Shown: positions 17,359-25,477 of the stretch, in pieces
Position numbering within the stretch: position 1 is the stretch's first letter
How the letters are laid out: the number at the start of each line of letters is the position of its first letter
Made by a program: the position numbers and the translations under genes
NCBI GenBank assembly: GCA_023458875.1
Contig: JAEWXO010000016.1
Span: 1 to 28,851, forward strand
DNA: 28,851 bases
Direction of reading: 5' to 3'
Source of the DNA: Bacillota bacterium
GTDB lineage: Bacteria; Bacillota; Clostridia; Oscillospirales; Ruminococcaceae
Notes under the pieces: model-generated
Databases searched by the model: none
Told to the model about the DNA's origin: nothing
Seen by the model: the letters and a program-made list of their open reading frames with translations, nothing else

Positions 17359-17393
17359 AATGTCACTCCCATTTATTAATATCATAATTTATG

Positions 17394-17518
17394 TTACTAT
17401 CCGGTCACACCATAAAGTGCGACAAATATCCAAGCGGACTTCAAGCAACCGAAAAGCCTTATTGACTCTTCAGAGTTGAAATCTCTGCATAAACATTTCC
17501 CCCATGGGCTGAATAACA
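17394..17518 (-). repeat. Structured dispersed element, copy A
   Basis: This stretch of about 125 nt aligns along its length with 24649-24776 (copy B). Shared blocks on the plus strand include TTACTAT, ATAAAGTG, CAACCG-AAAGCCT, GAAATC and CCCATGGGCTGAATA or similar. It begins 6 bp past the cheB stop and fills the gap to cheW. Its pairing is weaker than in copy B. It may be a mobile palindromic repeat or a 3'-UTR RNA element. Confidence 0.7.
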
Positions 17519-17524
17519 ACTAAT

Positions 17525-18559
17525 CTATCTTTCTGATATATGCCTGCATATTTCAGCACTTATTCTGTCGAGAGGAGCCTGAATAGTACATGCACCAAGC
17601 TTATGGGCAACCATAGGCATACCATAAACAACGCATGACTCTTTGTCCTGGCCTATCGTATATGCACCTGCATTATGCATTTTCAAAAGTCCCTCCGCAC
17701 CGTCTGCACCCATTCCGGTCATAATTACGCCTACTGCATTTTTTTTTGCTGTCAAAGCAACACTTGAAAAAAGTACATCTACTGACGGGCAGTGTCCTGA
17801 TACCTTTTCACCGCTTGCGACCTTTACATAATAACCTGCTGAGTCAATCGCCAGTGTCATTTGATAATCTCCAGGTGCAATCAGAACGTGTCCTCTCTTT
17901 AATCTGTCCCTGTCCTTTGCCTCTGTGATATTTAGTGCACAGAGCCTATTAAGACGCTCTGCAAACATCTGCGTAAATACAGGAGGCATATGCTGTACAA
18001 TAACAATCGGAGGCGAATTTTCAGGCATCTGTGTCAGAACCGTCTGCAAAGCCTCTGTTCCACCGGTAGAAGCACCGAGTGCAATAACGATGTTTTGATC
18101 AGTCTTTGATGATATACTTGACTTTGTGCTTAATATATCCGGTTTAACTATAGTTTTCCTGACTTTTGCATGAGATGCAGTAATTATTTTTCCTCTGAGC
18201 TCTACTGCAAATGCCTCAATGTCTTTTGTCGTTTTAACAGAAGGCTTTCTGACAAATTCGACAGCCCCTGCATCAAGAGCCTCAAATGCCATTATTGGCG
18301 CTGACGACACAATTACCGTCGGCAGCGGATACTGAGGCATCAGTTTTTTTAAAAATTGTATTCCGTTCATCTTAGGCATTTCCACATCCAAAGACAGAAC
18401 GTCAGGTCTTAGCTGAATTATTTTGTCTCTTGCTTCATATGCATCACCGGCAGAACCCACAACGTCAATAAACTTTTCATCTGCCAGAAATCTGGTCAGA
18501 GTTGTCCTGAACAGTAATGAGTCATCTACTACCAGTACACGTATTTTCTTCGTTGGCAT
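17525..18559 (-). CDS. cheB: Chemotaxis methylesterase/deamidase CheB
   Basis: CheB removes methyl groups from chemoreceptors and deamidates them when phosphorylated by CheA. The 344-residue protein has both domains. The receiver (1-105) has Asp12-Asp13, phosphoacceptor Asp58 in LDVEMPKMNG, and Lys105. The methylesterase domain (about 155-344) has the triad Ser164 (GASTGG), His190 (VQHMPP) and Asp286 (TGMGADG). GAGGGGTGG lies just before the ATG. It follows cheR by about 76 bp and should act as its opposing enzyme. Confidence 0.97.
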   Translation of the reverse strand: MPTKKIRVLVVDDSLLFRTTLTRFLADEKFIDVVGSAGDAYEARDKIIQLRPDVLSLDVEMPKMNGIQFLKKLMPQYPLPTVIVSSAPIMAFEALDAGAVEFVRKPSVKTTKDIEAFAVELRGKIITASHAKVRKTIVKPDILSTKSSISSKTDQNIVIALGASTGGTEALQTVLTQMPENSPPIVIVQHMPPVFTQMFAERLNRLCALNITEAKDRDRLKRGHVLIAPGDYQMTLAIDSAGYYVKVASGEKVSGHCPSVDVLFSSVALTAKKNAVGVIMTGMGADGAEGLLKMHNAGAYTIGQDKESCVVYGMPMVAHKLGACTIQAPLDRISAEICRHISER

Positions 18560-18635
18560 AAGACCACCCCTCTAAAATTATTTTATCCCAACCCACGGAA
18601 TGCACGCAAAAAAGAAAATAACAGTTTTTCCGATA

Positions 18636-19445
18636 CTATTTTTTCTGGTATATTGCCGGTTGTATATAGCTGTATCTTGTTGTTTTTGATATATTTTCAG
18701 CGTGTCCGATAAATAGGTATGCACCTATTTTCGATGCATCATAAAATCTTTCTACCAATGCGTCTTTTGTTTTTACATCAAAATATATCATGACATTGCG
18801 GCATAAAATCAGATCATATGGTTTTTTGTAAATAATTTTATCCATAAGATTGAACTGTTTAAACACCACTTCTTTTCGTATTTTATCGCATACCTGATAT
18901 TTTCCGTCAGGAAGTTTTATAAAATAATTTTTTATCCATCTTTCAGGCAATGTCTTGACAGCATCTTCTGAATATATAGCATTTGATCCTTTTTCAAGAA
19001 CTTCGGTATCTATGTCTGTTGCAAGTATTCTCAAATCCCATCCGGGCTTTTTTATTCCGAAGTACTCATCTATAATCATTGCCAATGTGTATGGTTCCTC
19101 ACCTGTTGAACATGCAGCACTCCAGATTCTTACATCATGATCTTTTGAGGTTGATTCAATATATGGCAGAACAACTGATTTGACATATTCAAAATGTTTT
19201 GGTTCTCTCATAAAAAAAGTATGGTTCGTTGTAAGTTTATTTATAAGAAGAGACAGTTCTCTGCTGCCTGGATCAGAAAACATACTCCTGACATATGACG
19301 AAAAATCCGGAAAGCCTTTACTCTGCACAATATTTGCAAGTCTTCCCTCAACAAGTACACGCTTGTCAGATAATACTATTCCGTAATTATCATATATATA
19401 CCTGACAAGTCTGTTGAAATCTTCATCTGTTAATTTGTACTCCAT
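18636..19445 (-). CDS. cheR: Chemoreceptor methyltransferase CheR
   Basis: CheR methylates glutamates of chemoreceptors using S-adenosylmethionine. From the chosen start the protein has 269 residues, normal for the family. Motifs are TTNHTFFMREPKHF (72-85), the SAM-binding SAACSTGEEPYT (109-120), ATDID, and RNVMIYF. The frame extends 13 codons further upstream into cheW, but the ATG at 19445 has GTGGGGAT just before it and gives the usual CheR N-terminus, with a 10-bp gap to cheW. No pentapeptide-tether domain is present. Confidence 0.96.
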   Translation of the reverse strand: MEYKLTDEDFNRLVRYIYDNYGIVLSDKRVLVEGRLANIVQSKGFPDFSSYVRSMFSDPGSRELSLLINKLTTNHTFFMREPKHFEYVKSVVLPYIESTSKDHDVRIWSAACSTGEEPYTLAMIIDEYFGIKKPGWDLRILATDIDTEVLEKGSNAIYSEDAVKTLPERWIKNYFIKLPDGKYQVCDKIRKEVVFKQFNLMDKIIYKKPYDLILCRNVMIYFDVKTKDALVERFYDASKIGAYLFIGHAENISKTTRYSYIQPAIYQKK

Positions 19446-19455
19446 ATATCCCCAC

Positions 19456-19923
19456 TCATTCCATAACAAATTTACGGATATCAAGAATCTGTTTTATTTC
19501 TCCGTCTGAATCAACTATACTCTGCACATACTGGTTTACTTTTATTTTGTTATAGTCAACTGTAGAACAGATTGATTCAGGGCTTACCTGCTCAACTGCT
19601 CTTACTCTGTCGACAATTATCCCTACTGTTATTTCATCTATGTCAACGACTATGATACATGTACGATCATCATATTCTATTTCAGATCGATTCATTTTTA
19701 TTCGTGCACTTATAACAGGAACTACCTTTCCTCTGATATTTATAACACCCTTTATAAAGTCAGCAACCTTAGGTATTACTGTCACCGGCTGTATACCTAT
19801 AATTTCAGTTATAAATTGAATTTCTATGCCATAGATAGTATTTTCAATACTGAATAAAAGTATTTCTCCGCCATCTGAATTAAATTTTTTAATATGTTCT
19901 ATATCATAAATTTCTTCGCTCAT
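19456..19923 (-). CDS. cheW: Chemotaxis coupling protein CheW (operon-central copy)
   Basis: The 155-residue CheW carries EILLFSIENTIYGIEI, FIKGVINIRGKVVPVI and TCIIVVDIDEITVGIIVD. I start at the ATG at 19923, preceded by AAGGGG about 8 nt upstream; a GTG three codons earlier overlaps that site. The start context, GTGAAATTTATG, is identical to that of cheA just upstream. It follows cheA by 28 bp. The two CheW proteins share the fold but differ widely, so they probably serve different receptors or array positions. Confidence 0.94.
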   Translation of the reverse strand: MSEEIYDIEHIKKFNSDGGEILLFSIENTIYGIEIQFITEIIGIQPVTVIPKVADFIKGVINIRGKVVPVISARIKMNRSEIEYDDRTCIIVVDIDEITVGIIVDRVRAVEQVSPESICSTVDYNKIKVNQYVQSIVDSDGEIKQILDIRKFVME

Positions 19924-19951
19924 AAATTTCACCCCTTCAAGCGTAATAAAA

Positions 19952-22039
19952 CTATTCCTTAATAAGTCCCACTATATCAAGAATTATTGTGATACTTCCG
20001 TCGCCTAATATTGTGCAGCCTGCCATTCCCTTTTCTTTAATATCATATCTGTTGAGCATTGGTGAAAACGGCTTTACGACTACCTGCTGTTCACCGATAA
20101 GCTTATCAACAAGGATGCATCCGCATTTTCCCTCCTGCTCAACGAGAACAATTACACTGTCCTGAACATTTTCATACAAAGGCTCAATTCCGTACATTTC
20201 ATAAAGCTTTATAAGAGGATAGCACTTGTTTCTTATAACAACCATCTGCCTGCCTTCTGAATCCTCAAATATCTGTTTTTCCTTTATTTTAATGAACTCT
20301 TTTATTGAGCTTACAGGAATAGTAAAGATTGACGAGCCTACTGAAACCTCTATTCCATCTATAATTGCAAGAGAAAGAGGTATTTTTATAATAAAGCTTG
20401 TACCCATACCCAGCCTGCTGTCTACTGAAACAGTACCGCCTATTTTTTCAATGTTCTGACGTACTACATCCATACCTACGCCTCGTCCTGAGAACTCTGT
20501 AACAGCTTCATTCGTAGAAAATCCAGGAAGCATTACCATATTGAAAATTTCTTTTTCAGTATATGCTGATTTGTCTTTTTTAAGCAGTCCATTTTTTTCA
20601 GCTTTTTCCAGAACTTTTTTTGTATCTATTCCTCTGCCATCATCACTGACAACTATTATTACTTCACCGGAGGAATTATACGCTGAAAGTGTTATTGTAC
20701 CCTGTGCAGGCTTTCCTTTATTGATTCGCTCTTCTTGATTTTCCTCTATTCCATGATCCATACAGTTCCTTACCATATGCATCAGAGGATCATTAAGCAT
20801 ATCAATGACACCCTTATCAACCTCAGTATCTTCGCCTTTGAATACAAGATTTACATCCCTGTTTAATTTTACTTTCATATCACGGACTATTCTTGTCATT
20901 TTATTAAATACTCCTGAAAGCGGTACCATACGTATTGACATTACAATATCCTGAAGTTCACCTGTGAGCTTTCTCAATTGTCTTGCAGCTTTCTGGAAGT
21001 TATCTATTTTAAGGTCCTTTATATCAGGATTGGATATAACCATAGCCTCTGCAATTACTATCTCGCCGACCATGTCAAGCAATTGATCGAGCTTATTGAG
21101 ATTTACGCTTATGAGACTCTGTTTTCCTTTGTTTTTACGCGCATCTGAATTTTCATTATTAGCAATTGCATTGTTTATTTCTTCAATTTCCTTTTTTGCT
21201 GACTTAATTTCAGGTTTTACTTCAGCAATTTCTTCAGACTTTTCTTTTTTTTCTTCAATCTCAATCGGCTTTTCGGTTTTGTGCTGAAAAGCTTTTATTT
21301 TTTCTCCTTCAATTACTTCGTATGATTTTACATTAAGTGCTTCTTCAATTTCATTGAAGATTACTTTGTCTGAGTCAACAGGTATAAACCTTATTATGAA
21401 ACCCTTTTCTACAATGATTTTTGCTGATTCAGGATTTTTTTCTATATCTGAAGGTTCATATTCAAGTTTTTTACACTCATCCTTTATCTTTCTGACAAGG
21501 AGCAATGCACGAAGATTTTCCATTTCGCAGTCATCTTCAAATATTACTCTTATTGTTGTCATTCCGTCATTCGGATTTGTTTTGATGTTTTCTTCTGTAT
21601 CAGCTTTTTCGGGTGTTTCTTCACGTTTATCCTTAAGCTGCTTTACAAAACATTCTATTTCGGAAATAATTTTTGTAAAATCTGTCGGGACATAATCATC
21701 ATTCTGAACAATATCGACTTCTGCTTTCATCAGATCCGAAGCGGCGAAGACAAGCTCATATAATGTATCCATTGATTCTATTTTGGGTCCTTCCTCACGG
21801 ATTATATAAAACATATCCTCCATACTGTGTGCGAGAATAGACATGTTTTTAAGTCCCATCATAGATGAGCTTCCTTTAATCGTGTGCATTGCGCGGAAAA
21901 TCTCATTGATATTATCCGAACTGAACTTTTTTTCCTCTTCTGTCTGCATTAAAATCTGGTCAAGCTGCTCTAAAAGCGTAGTGGTCTCATATATATACAT
22001 ATCGACCATACCTTCCATACCTGCTTCAAATACTGACAT
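19952..22039 (-). CDS. cheA: Chemotaxis histidine kinase CheA
   Basis: CheA is the central chemotaxis kinase; it autophosphorylates and passes phosphate to CheY and CheB. The protein has about 695 residues and the full domain order: HPt (P1) with the phosphorylated His52 in RAMHTIKGSS, a P2-like region near 160-250, a charged linker, the P3 dimerisation helices around LDMVGEIVIAEAM, the P4 ATPase with VRNCMDHGIE, DDGRGID, GFSTNE and GRGVGMDVV, and the CheW-like P5 domain. No C-terminal receiver is present. The ATG at 22039 has AGGTG upstream. A CheY gene is not in the window. Confidence 0.97.
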   Translation of the reverse strand: MSVFEAGMEGMVDMYIYETTTLLEQLDQILMQTEEEKKFSSDNINEIFRAMHTIKGSSSMMGLKNMSILAHSMEDMFYIIREEGPKIESMDTLYELVFAASDLMKAEVDIVQNDDYVPTDFTKIISEIECFVKQLKDKREETPEKADTEENIKTNPNDGMTTIRVIFEDDCEMENLRALLLVRKIKDECKKLEYEPSDIEKNPESAKIIVEKGFIIRFIPVDSDKVIFNEIEEALNVKSYEVIEGEKIKAFQHKTEKPIEIEEKKEKSEEIAEVKPEIKSAKKEIEEINNAIANNENSDARKNKGKQSLISVNLNKLDQLLDMVGEIVIAEAMVISNPDIKDLKIDNFQKAARQLRKLTGELQDIVMSIRMVPLSGVFNKMTRIVRDMKVKLNRDVNLVFKGEDTEVDKGVIDMLNDPLMHMVRNCMDHGIEENQEERINKGKPAQGTITLSAYNSSGEVIIVVSDDGRGIDTKKVLEKAEKNGLLKKDKSAYTEKEIFNMVMLPGFSTNEAVTEFSGRGVGMDVVRQNIEKIGGTVSVDSRLGMGTSFIIKIPLSLAIIDGIEVSVGSSIFTIPVSSIKEFIKIKEKQIFEDSEGRQMVVIRNKCYPLIKLYEMYGIEPLYENVQDSVIVLVEQEGKCGCILVDKLIGEQQVVVKPFSPMLNRYDIKEKGMAGCTILGDGSITIILDIVGLIKE

Positions 22040-22075
22040 AAATTTCACCTGCCTGTTTTTTTATTATTTAATAGT

Positions 22076-23101
22076 TTATGATACAATTGTATCCTTTGCA
22101 CCCTTTGAAATAATTATAGTACCTGACTCCTCAAGTCTTCTTATTACAGCAATGATTCTCTGCTGTGCTTCCTCAACGTCATGTAAACGAACATTATGCA
22201 GATACTGCATATCTGTCTTGATTGTTTCCTTCTGACGCTGTGACATATTGTTGAAAATAGCATTTGAGATTTCCTCTGATGCTGATTTAAGCGCAATTGT
22301 AAGGTCCTTGGTATCACATTCACGTATGAAGCTTTGAATTTCCATGTTGTCAAGATAAACAATGTCATCAAATACAAACATACGTTTTTTGATTTCATCA
22401 ACAAGTTCAGGAGTAATTTCACTGATCTCATCAAATATATACTTTTCAGTTCTCATGTCAACGTTATTCATTACCTCAGCAAGATAATTTATTCCGCCGA
22501 CTTCAACCATATCAACAGATGCGAGAGAACCTAGTTTCTTAAGCATGATGTTTTCTACAATCTTTATTATTTCCGGAGATGTCCTGTCAAGATTAGCTAT
22601 TCGCTGAAATACACTTACCTGAAGCTTCGGAGGAAGCTCCGCTAAAATTTTTGACGCTACATCCGGCGCGGTATACGATAAAATAAGTGCTATTGTCTGC
22701 GGATGCTCATTCTGAATGACCATCAGAATTGTTTTATAATCTACTTTTTTAAGGAACTCAAATGCCTGGGTCCTTCCTGATTTCTTTATCTGATCCATTA
22801 ATTCACCGGATCTTTCAACCCCAAACGCCTTTGTCAGAACATCCTTCGCATAATTTTCCCCTCCCTCAGCAATAACCTTCTGAGTTACACACAACTCATA
22901 AAAATCATTTATTATCTCCTGCGCTGCTTGCGGCGCAATAGACTCCATTTTAGTAATCTGATATGATAATTCTTCAATCTCATCGTCTCTTAAATATTTA
23001 AAAATTTCAGACGCTACATCCGAACCAAGTGCAATAATTATTGATGCAGCTTTTGTAATCGGATCAATTTTTCCTCCATTAGCTTTTTCCGAAGGTCTCA
23101 A
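22076..23101 (-). CDS. fliG: Flagellar motor switch protein FliG
   Basis: FliG forms the part of the flagellar C-ring that interacts with the stator. The 341-residue protein has the usual length. It contains the EHPQTIALIL motif (132-141) of the middle domain, the FliF-binding N-terminal domain (AASIIIALGSDVASEIFKYL), and the C-terminal domain with KKRMFVFDDI and its charged torque helix. The start is a TTG at 23101, with GGAGG 8 nt upstream; no in-frame ATG lies near. It heads the che operon, 36 bp before cheA, rather than lying with fliF and fliH as usual, so it may be an extra copy. Confidence 0.95.
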   Translation of the reverse strand: MRPSEKANGGKIDPITKAASIIIALGSDVASEIFKYLRDDEIEELSYQITKMESIAPQAAQEIINDFYELCVTQKVIAEGGENYAKDVLTKAFGVERSGELMDQIKKSGRTQAFEFLKKVDYKTILMVIQNEHPQTIALILSYTAPDVASKILAELPPKLQVSVFQRIANLDRTSPEIIKIVENIMLKKLGSLASVDMVEVGGINYLAEVMNNVDMRTEKYIFDEISEITPELVDEIKKRMFVFDDIVYLDNMEIQSFIRECDTKDLTIALKSASEEISNAIFNNMSQRQKETIKTDMQYLHNVRLHDVEEAQQRIIAVIRRLEESGTIIISKGAKDTIVS

Positions 23102-23143
23102 TTTTTCTTCCTCCCTTAAACAAAAAAACTTCTCATTGCATTA

Positions 23144-23172
23144 ATTGTAACATTTATTTGACTAAATTTCAA
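23144..23172 (-). promoter_or_regulatory. fliG-che operon promoter
   Basis: On the minus strand, TTGAAA (23167-23172), 17 nt, TACAAT (23144-23149). It would give a leader of about 36 nt before the TTG start of fliG. It looks like a housekeeping sigma-A promoter, not a sigma-28 flagellar one (TAAA-N15-GCCGATAA). Confidence 0.7.
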
Positions 23173-23242
23173 TAGCAAAATCATTAATTTACACAAAAAA
23201 ATTTAAAACTCTCTATTTTGCAAAATTAAACTGAGAAAAAAG

Positions 23243-23271
23243 TAGAAAATGAGTATGTTTTATGGTATAAT
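23243..23271 (+). promoter_or_regulatory. Promoter of the DUF4026-like gene
   Basis: TAGAAA (23243-23248), 17 nt, perfect TATAAT (23266-23271), with TGG immediately before the -10, an extended -10 that offsets the weak -35. Confidence 0.72.
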
Positions 23272-23316
23272 CATATTTAAGAGTACCACAGTAAATATTA
23301 ATTCCAGGAGGTCCCT

Positions 23317-24564
23317 ATGAATACTGCAAAAATCAGAAAAACTACCTCATATATTATGGCAGTTCCAATGAAAGACAAAGATGTATATACACCGCAGATG
23401 ATATATGACAAAATAAATGAATCAGAAGAATTTGAACTTAAAAATATTTCATTTGATGACAAAAATGCCTGTCCTATGCTTACTGTTGTATATAACGGCC
23501 TCGAATATATCGTTGATGTAAAGGTTGAAACACTACAGATAGATCCTGACTTTATTTTCTGCCATCCTATGCCGGAAGAATGCATAAAAAAATTAAAAAG
23601 CTCCAAAATCGGACTTACTGTCTCTCTTACTTTTTCAGATGATATTATCGGCTCTTATTTTTTTCAGATAAAACTTCTTAACTGCATTCTCCCTGATAAA
23701 GCAGCTGTAGTTGACTTTAATACACACCGCATTCTGTCACCTTTGTGGATAGAAGCTGCTGCACGTTCATCTGCAGCCCCTGGTCCTGGCTACATGTTTT
23801 CAATAAATGTTACCGGCGGAAACGGAGACAAGGTCTGGATACACACTCACGGTCTTAACCGCTGCGGATTTGTTGAGCTTGAAGTACTTGACTGTGAAAA
23901 GGAAAACATAAACACCTATGCATCAATTCTCAGCATTTCATCAAACAAGATAATCTCTGAAAATGATATGCCTGACGAAATGAAACCAATGAATATTGCA
24001 ACTCTTGAAAACAATCAGAATCTTTCAGTCACATGGCGCTTATGGAAGGATGTCATAAATGATTATCCGGACAATATCCCGGGTACAGGAACAAGCAGAA
24101 CCCGTGAACACTGCTTATATAACGGAATACTTTATATTTACTCTCCAGTCAAAAAAAATAAAAAGCCATACAAAGCAACTGAAGTACATGATATTAATCT
24201 TGAAAATGCCATAATTGAAATTGCTGCATCCGAGACAGAAAGAATGCGTATTATTGCAGTTGAAACTATTCCTCAGCTTACTAAAGGCTTTACACTTCCC
24301 GGTGCAAAAGCTATAGTTAAAATCGAAATTGATGCCTCAGAAAACAATAATCAAACGATAGATCACGAACATATATGGGCTGAGCTTGATGAAATCGGAA
24401 TTGATGATATAACCTGTTCATCTATTCAGAATTCCGTATTTTCAGATACACTCAGACAGGATGATAAAATAAAATCCAAAATCACAAACATCACAGACTG
24501 GGTACTTAATATTAACGGAAAACGCATATCTCCTGATTGTGCATTTCTTGTTGACAGCATATAA
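23317..24564 (+). CDS. DUF4026/DUF2314-like protein of unknown function
   Basis: I recognise this 415-residue protein only as similar to the DUF4026 family, with a C-terminal part that looks like DUF2314 (YegJ): EHIWAELDEI, then ITDWVLNINGKRISPD. There is no signal peptide or membrane segment, so it should be cytoplasmic. A short GPGYMF and NVTGGNGDKVWIHTHGL segment lies near residues 155-180. No function is known. It is a single-gene unit with its own promoter, an AGGAGG site before the ATG at 23317, and a strong terminator at 24584-24621. Confidence 0.75.
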   Translation: MNTAKIRKTTSYIMAVPMKDKDVYTPQMIYDKINESEEFELKNISFDDKNACPMLTVVYNGLEYIVDVKVETLQIDPDFIFCHPMPEECIKKLKSSKIGLTVSLTFSDDIIGSYFFQIKLLNCILPDKAAVVDFNTHRILSPLWIEAAARSSAAPGPGYMFSINVTGGNGDKVWIHTHGLNRCGFVELEVLDCEKENINTYASILSISSNKIISENDMPDEMKPMNIATLENNQNLSVTWRLWKDVINDYPDNIPGTGTSRTREHCLYNGILYIYSPVKKNKKPYKATEVHDINLENAIIEIAASETERMRIIAVETIPQLTKGFTLPGAKAIVKIEIDASENNNQTIDHEHIWAELDEIGIDDITCSSIQNSVFSDTLRQDDKIKSKITNITDWVLNINGKRISPDCAFLVDSI

Positions 24565-24583
24565 TAAAAAATTAATTAAAAAA

Positions 24584-24621
24584 AATTACAGTAGGTCAAA
24601 TGGCCCACTGTAATTTTTTTA
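24584..24621 (+). terminator. Terminator after the DUF4026-like gene
   Basis: AATTACAGT pairs with ACTGTAATT, and GG with CC after one mismatch. A long T run follows on the plus strand, and an A run precedes the stem, so it may work in both directions. Confidence 0.9.
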
Positions 24622-24648
24622 TTTTTATATTAAGAGTCTGATATACGG

Positions 24649-24776
24649 TTACTATTCATAAACACTATAAAGTGATGCCGATATGTACGCGAAGTCCAGG
24701 CAACCGCAAAGCCTGGTCGATTACGCAGAATCGAAATCCCTGCTTAAGCATTATCCCCATATGGGCTGAATAGTAA
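24649..24776 (-). repeat. Structured dispersed element, copy B
   Basis: The ends, TTACTATTCA (24649-24658) and 24767-24776, are perfect 10-bp inverted repeats. Inside are perfect stems CCAGGC/GCCTGG and TCGATT/AATCGA, and the palindrome CCCATATGGG. This gives a closed multi-stem fold. It is homologous to 17394-17518 and also begins 6 bp past the stop codon of a minus-strand gene. Confidence 0.75.
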
Positions 24777-24782
24777 TAAAAA

Positions 24783-25460
24783 CTATAGAATATCAACCAT
24801 TTCAAGAACAATTTCGGCAACTCTTTTTGCGGCAATTTTCTCAAATTCATCAAACGACATTGCACCCTCGTCATCAGCATTATCCGATATACAACGAACA
24901 CTTACAAAAGGAATGTCATTAATATGTGCACAATGTCCGATAGCTGAGCTTTCCATATCAACAGCATATGGGTCAAGTCTTTCCTTAATCTGATTTTTTA
25001 CCTCATTACTTGAAATAAACGATTCGCCTGACACTATTCTTCCTGTGAAGCTCTGAACATTCATTTTTTTGCATATTTCAACAGCACAGTCCATTAATTT
25101 CTGATTGCATCTGAATATTCCGCAGTATGGCGGATAGTCAGTAAGAAAATGAAGATCAAGGTCATGGGCGATTACTTCATTTGCAATAACGATATCGCAT
25201 ACTTTTATATCAGGATTCATTCCTCCGGCGATACCTGCATTAATTAATGCGTCAGGTTTAAAATTATCAATAAGAACCTGTGCGCATAATGCCGCATTTA
25301 CTTTAGATATTCCACTGCATGCATTAATTACTGTTTTATCTCCTGTTTTATCTATATAGTATTCAAATCCTGATATTTTTTTAATCTGTTCACCCTTAAG
25401 TTTTTTCCTTATATCCACCAGCTCTGATGGCATAGCTCCGATAATTCCTATTGTATTCAT
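24783..25460 (-). CDS. mtnN: 5'-methylthioadenosine/S-adenosylhomocysteine nucleosidase
   Basis: The enzyme cleaves adenine from MTA and SAH, by-products of SAM-dependent reactions. The 225-residue protein has normal length. The opening GIIGAMPSE supplies the catalytic acid Glu13. The binding segment VDMESSAIGH contains Glu170, and the catalytic Asp193 lies in RCISDNADDE. GIAGG and the SGESFIS loop are also present. The gene is third in a cluster after pncB, 17 bp downstream. Adenine release and nicotinate salvage both use PRPP, a loose functional link. Confidence 0.95.
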   Translation of the reverse strand: MNTIGIIGAMPSELVDIRKKLKGEQIKKISGFEYYIDKTGDKTVINACSGISKVNAALCAQVLIDNFKPDALINAGIAGGMNPDIKVCDIVIANEVIAHDLDLHFLTDYPPYCGIFRCNQKLMDCAVEICKKMNVQSFTGRIVSGESFISSNEVKNQIKERLDPYAVDMESSAIGHCAHINDIPFVSVRCISDNADDEGAMSFDEFEKIAAKRVAEIVLEMVDIL

Positions 25461-25477
25461 ATAAAAATATTACCTTT

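Noticed and set aside
17359..17385. Nine extra N-terminal residues for the distal CheW
   Set aside because: No ribosome binding site upstream of that ATG; the ATG at 17358 has one and gives a normal CheW start.
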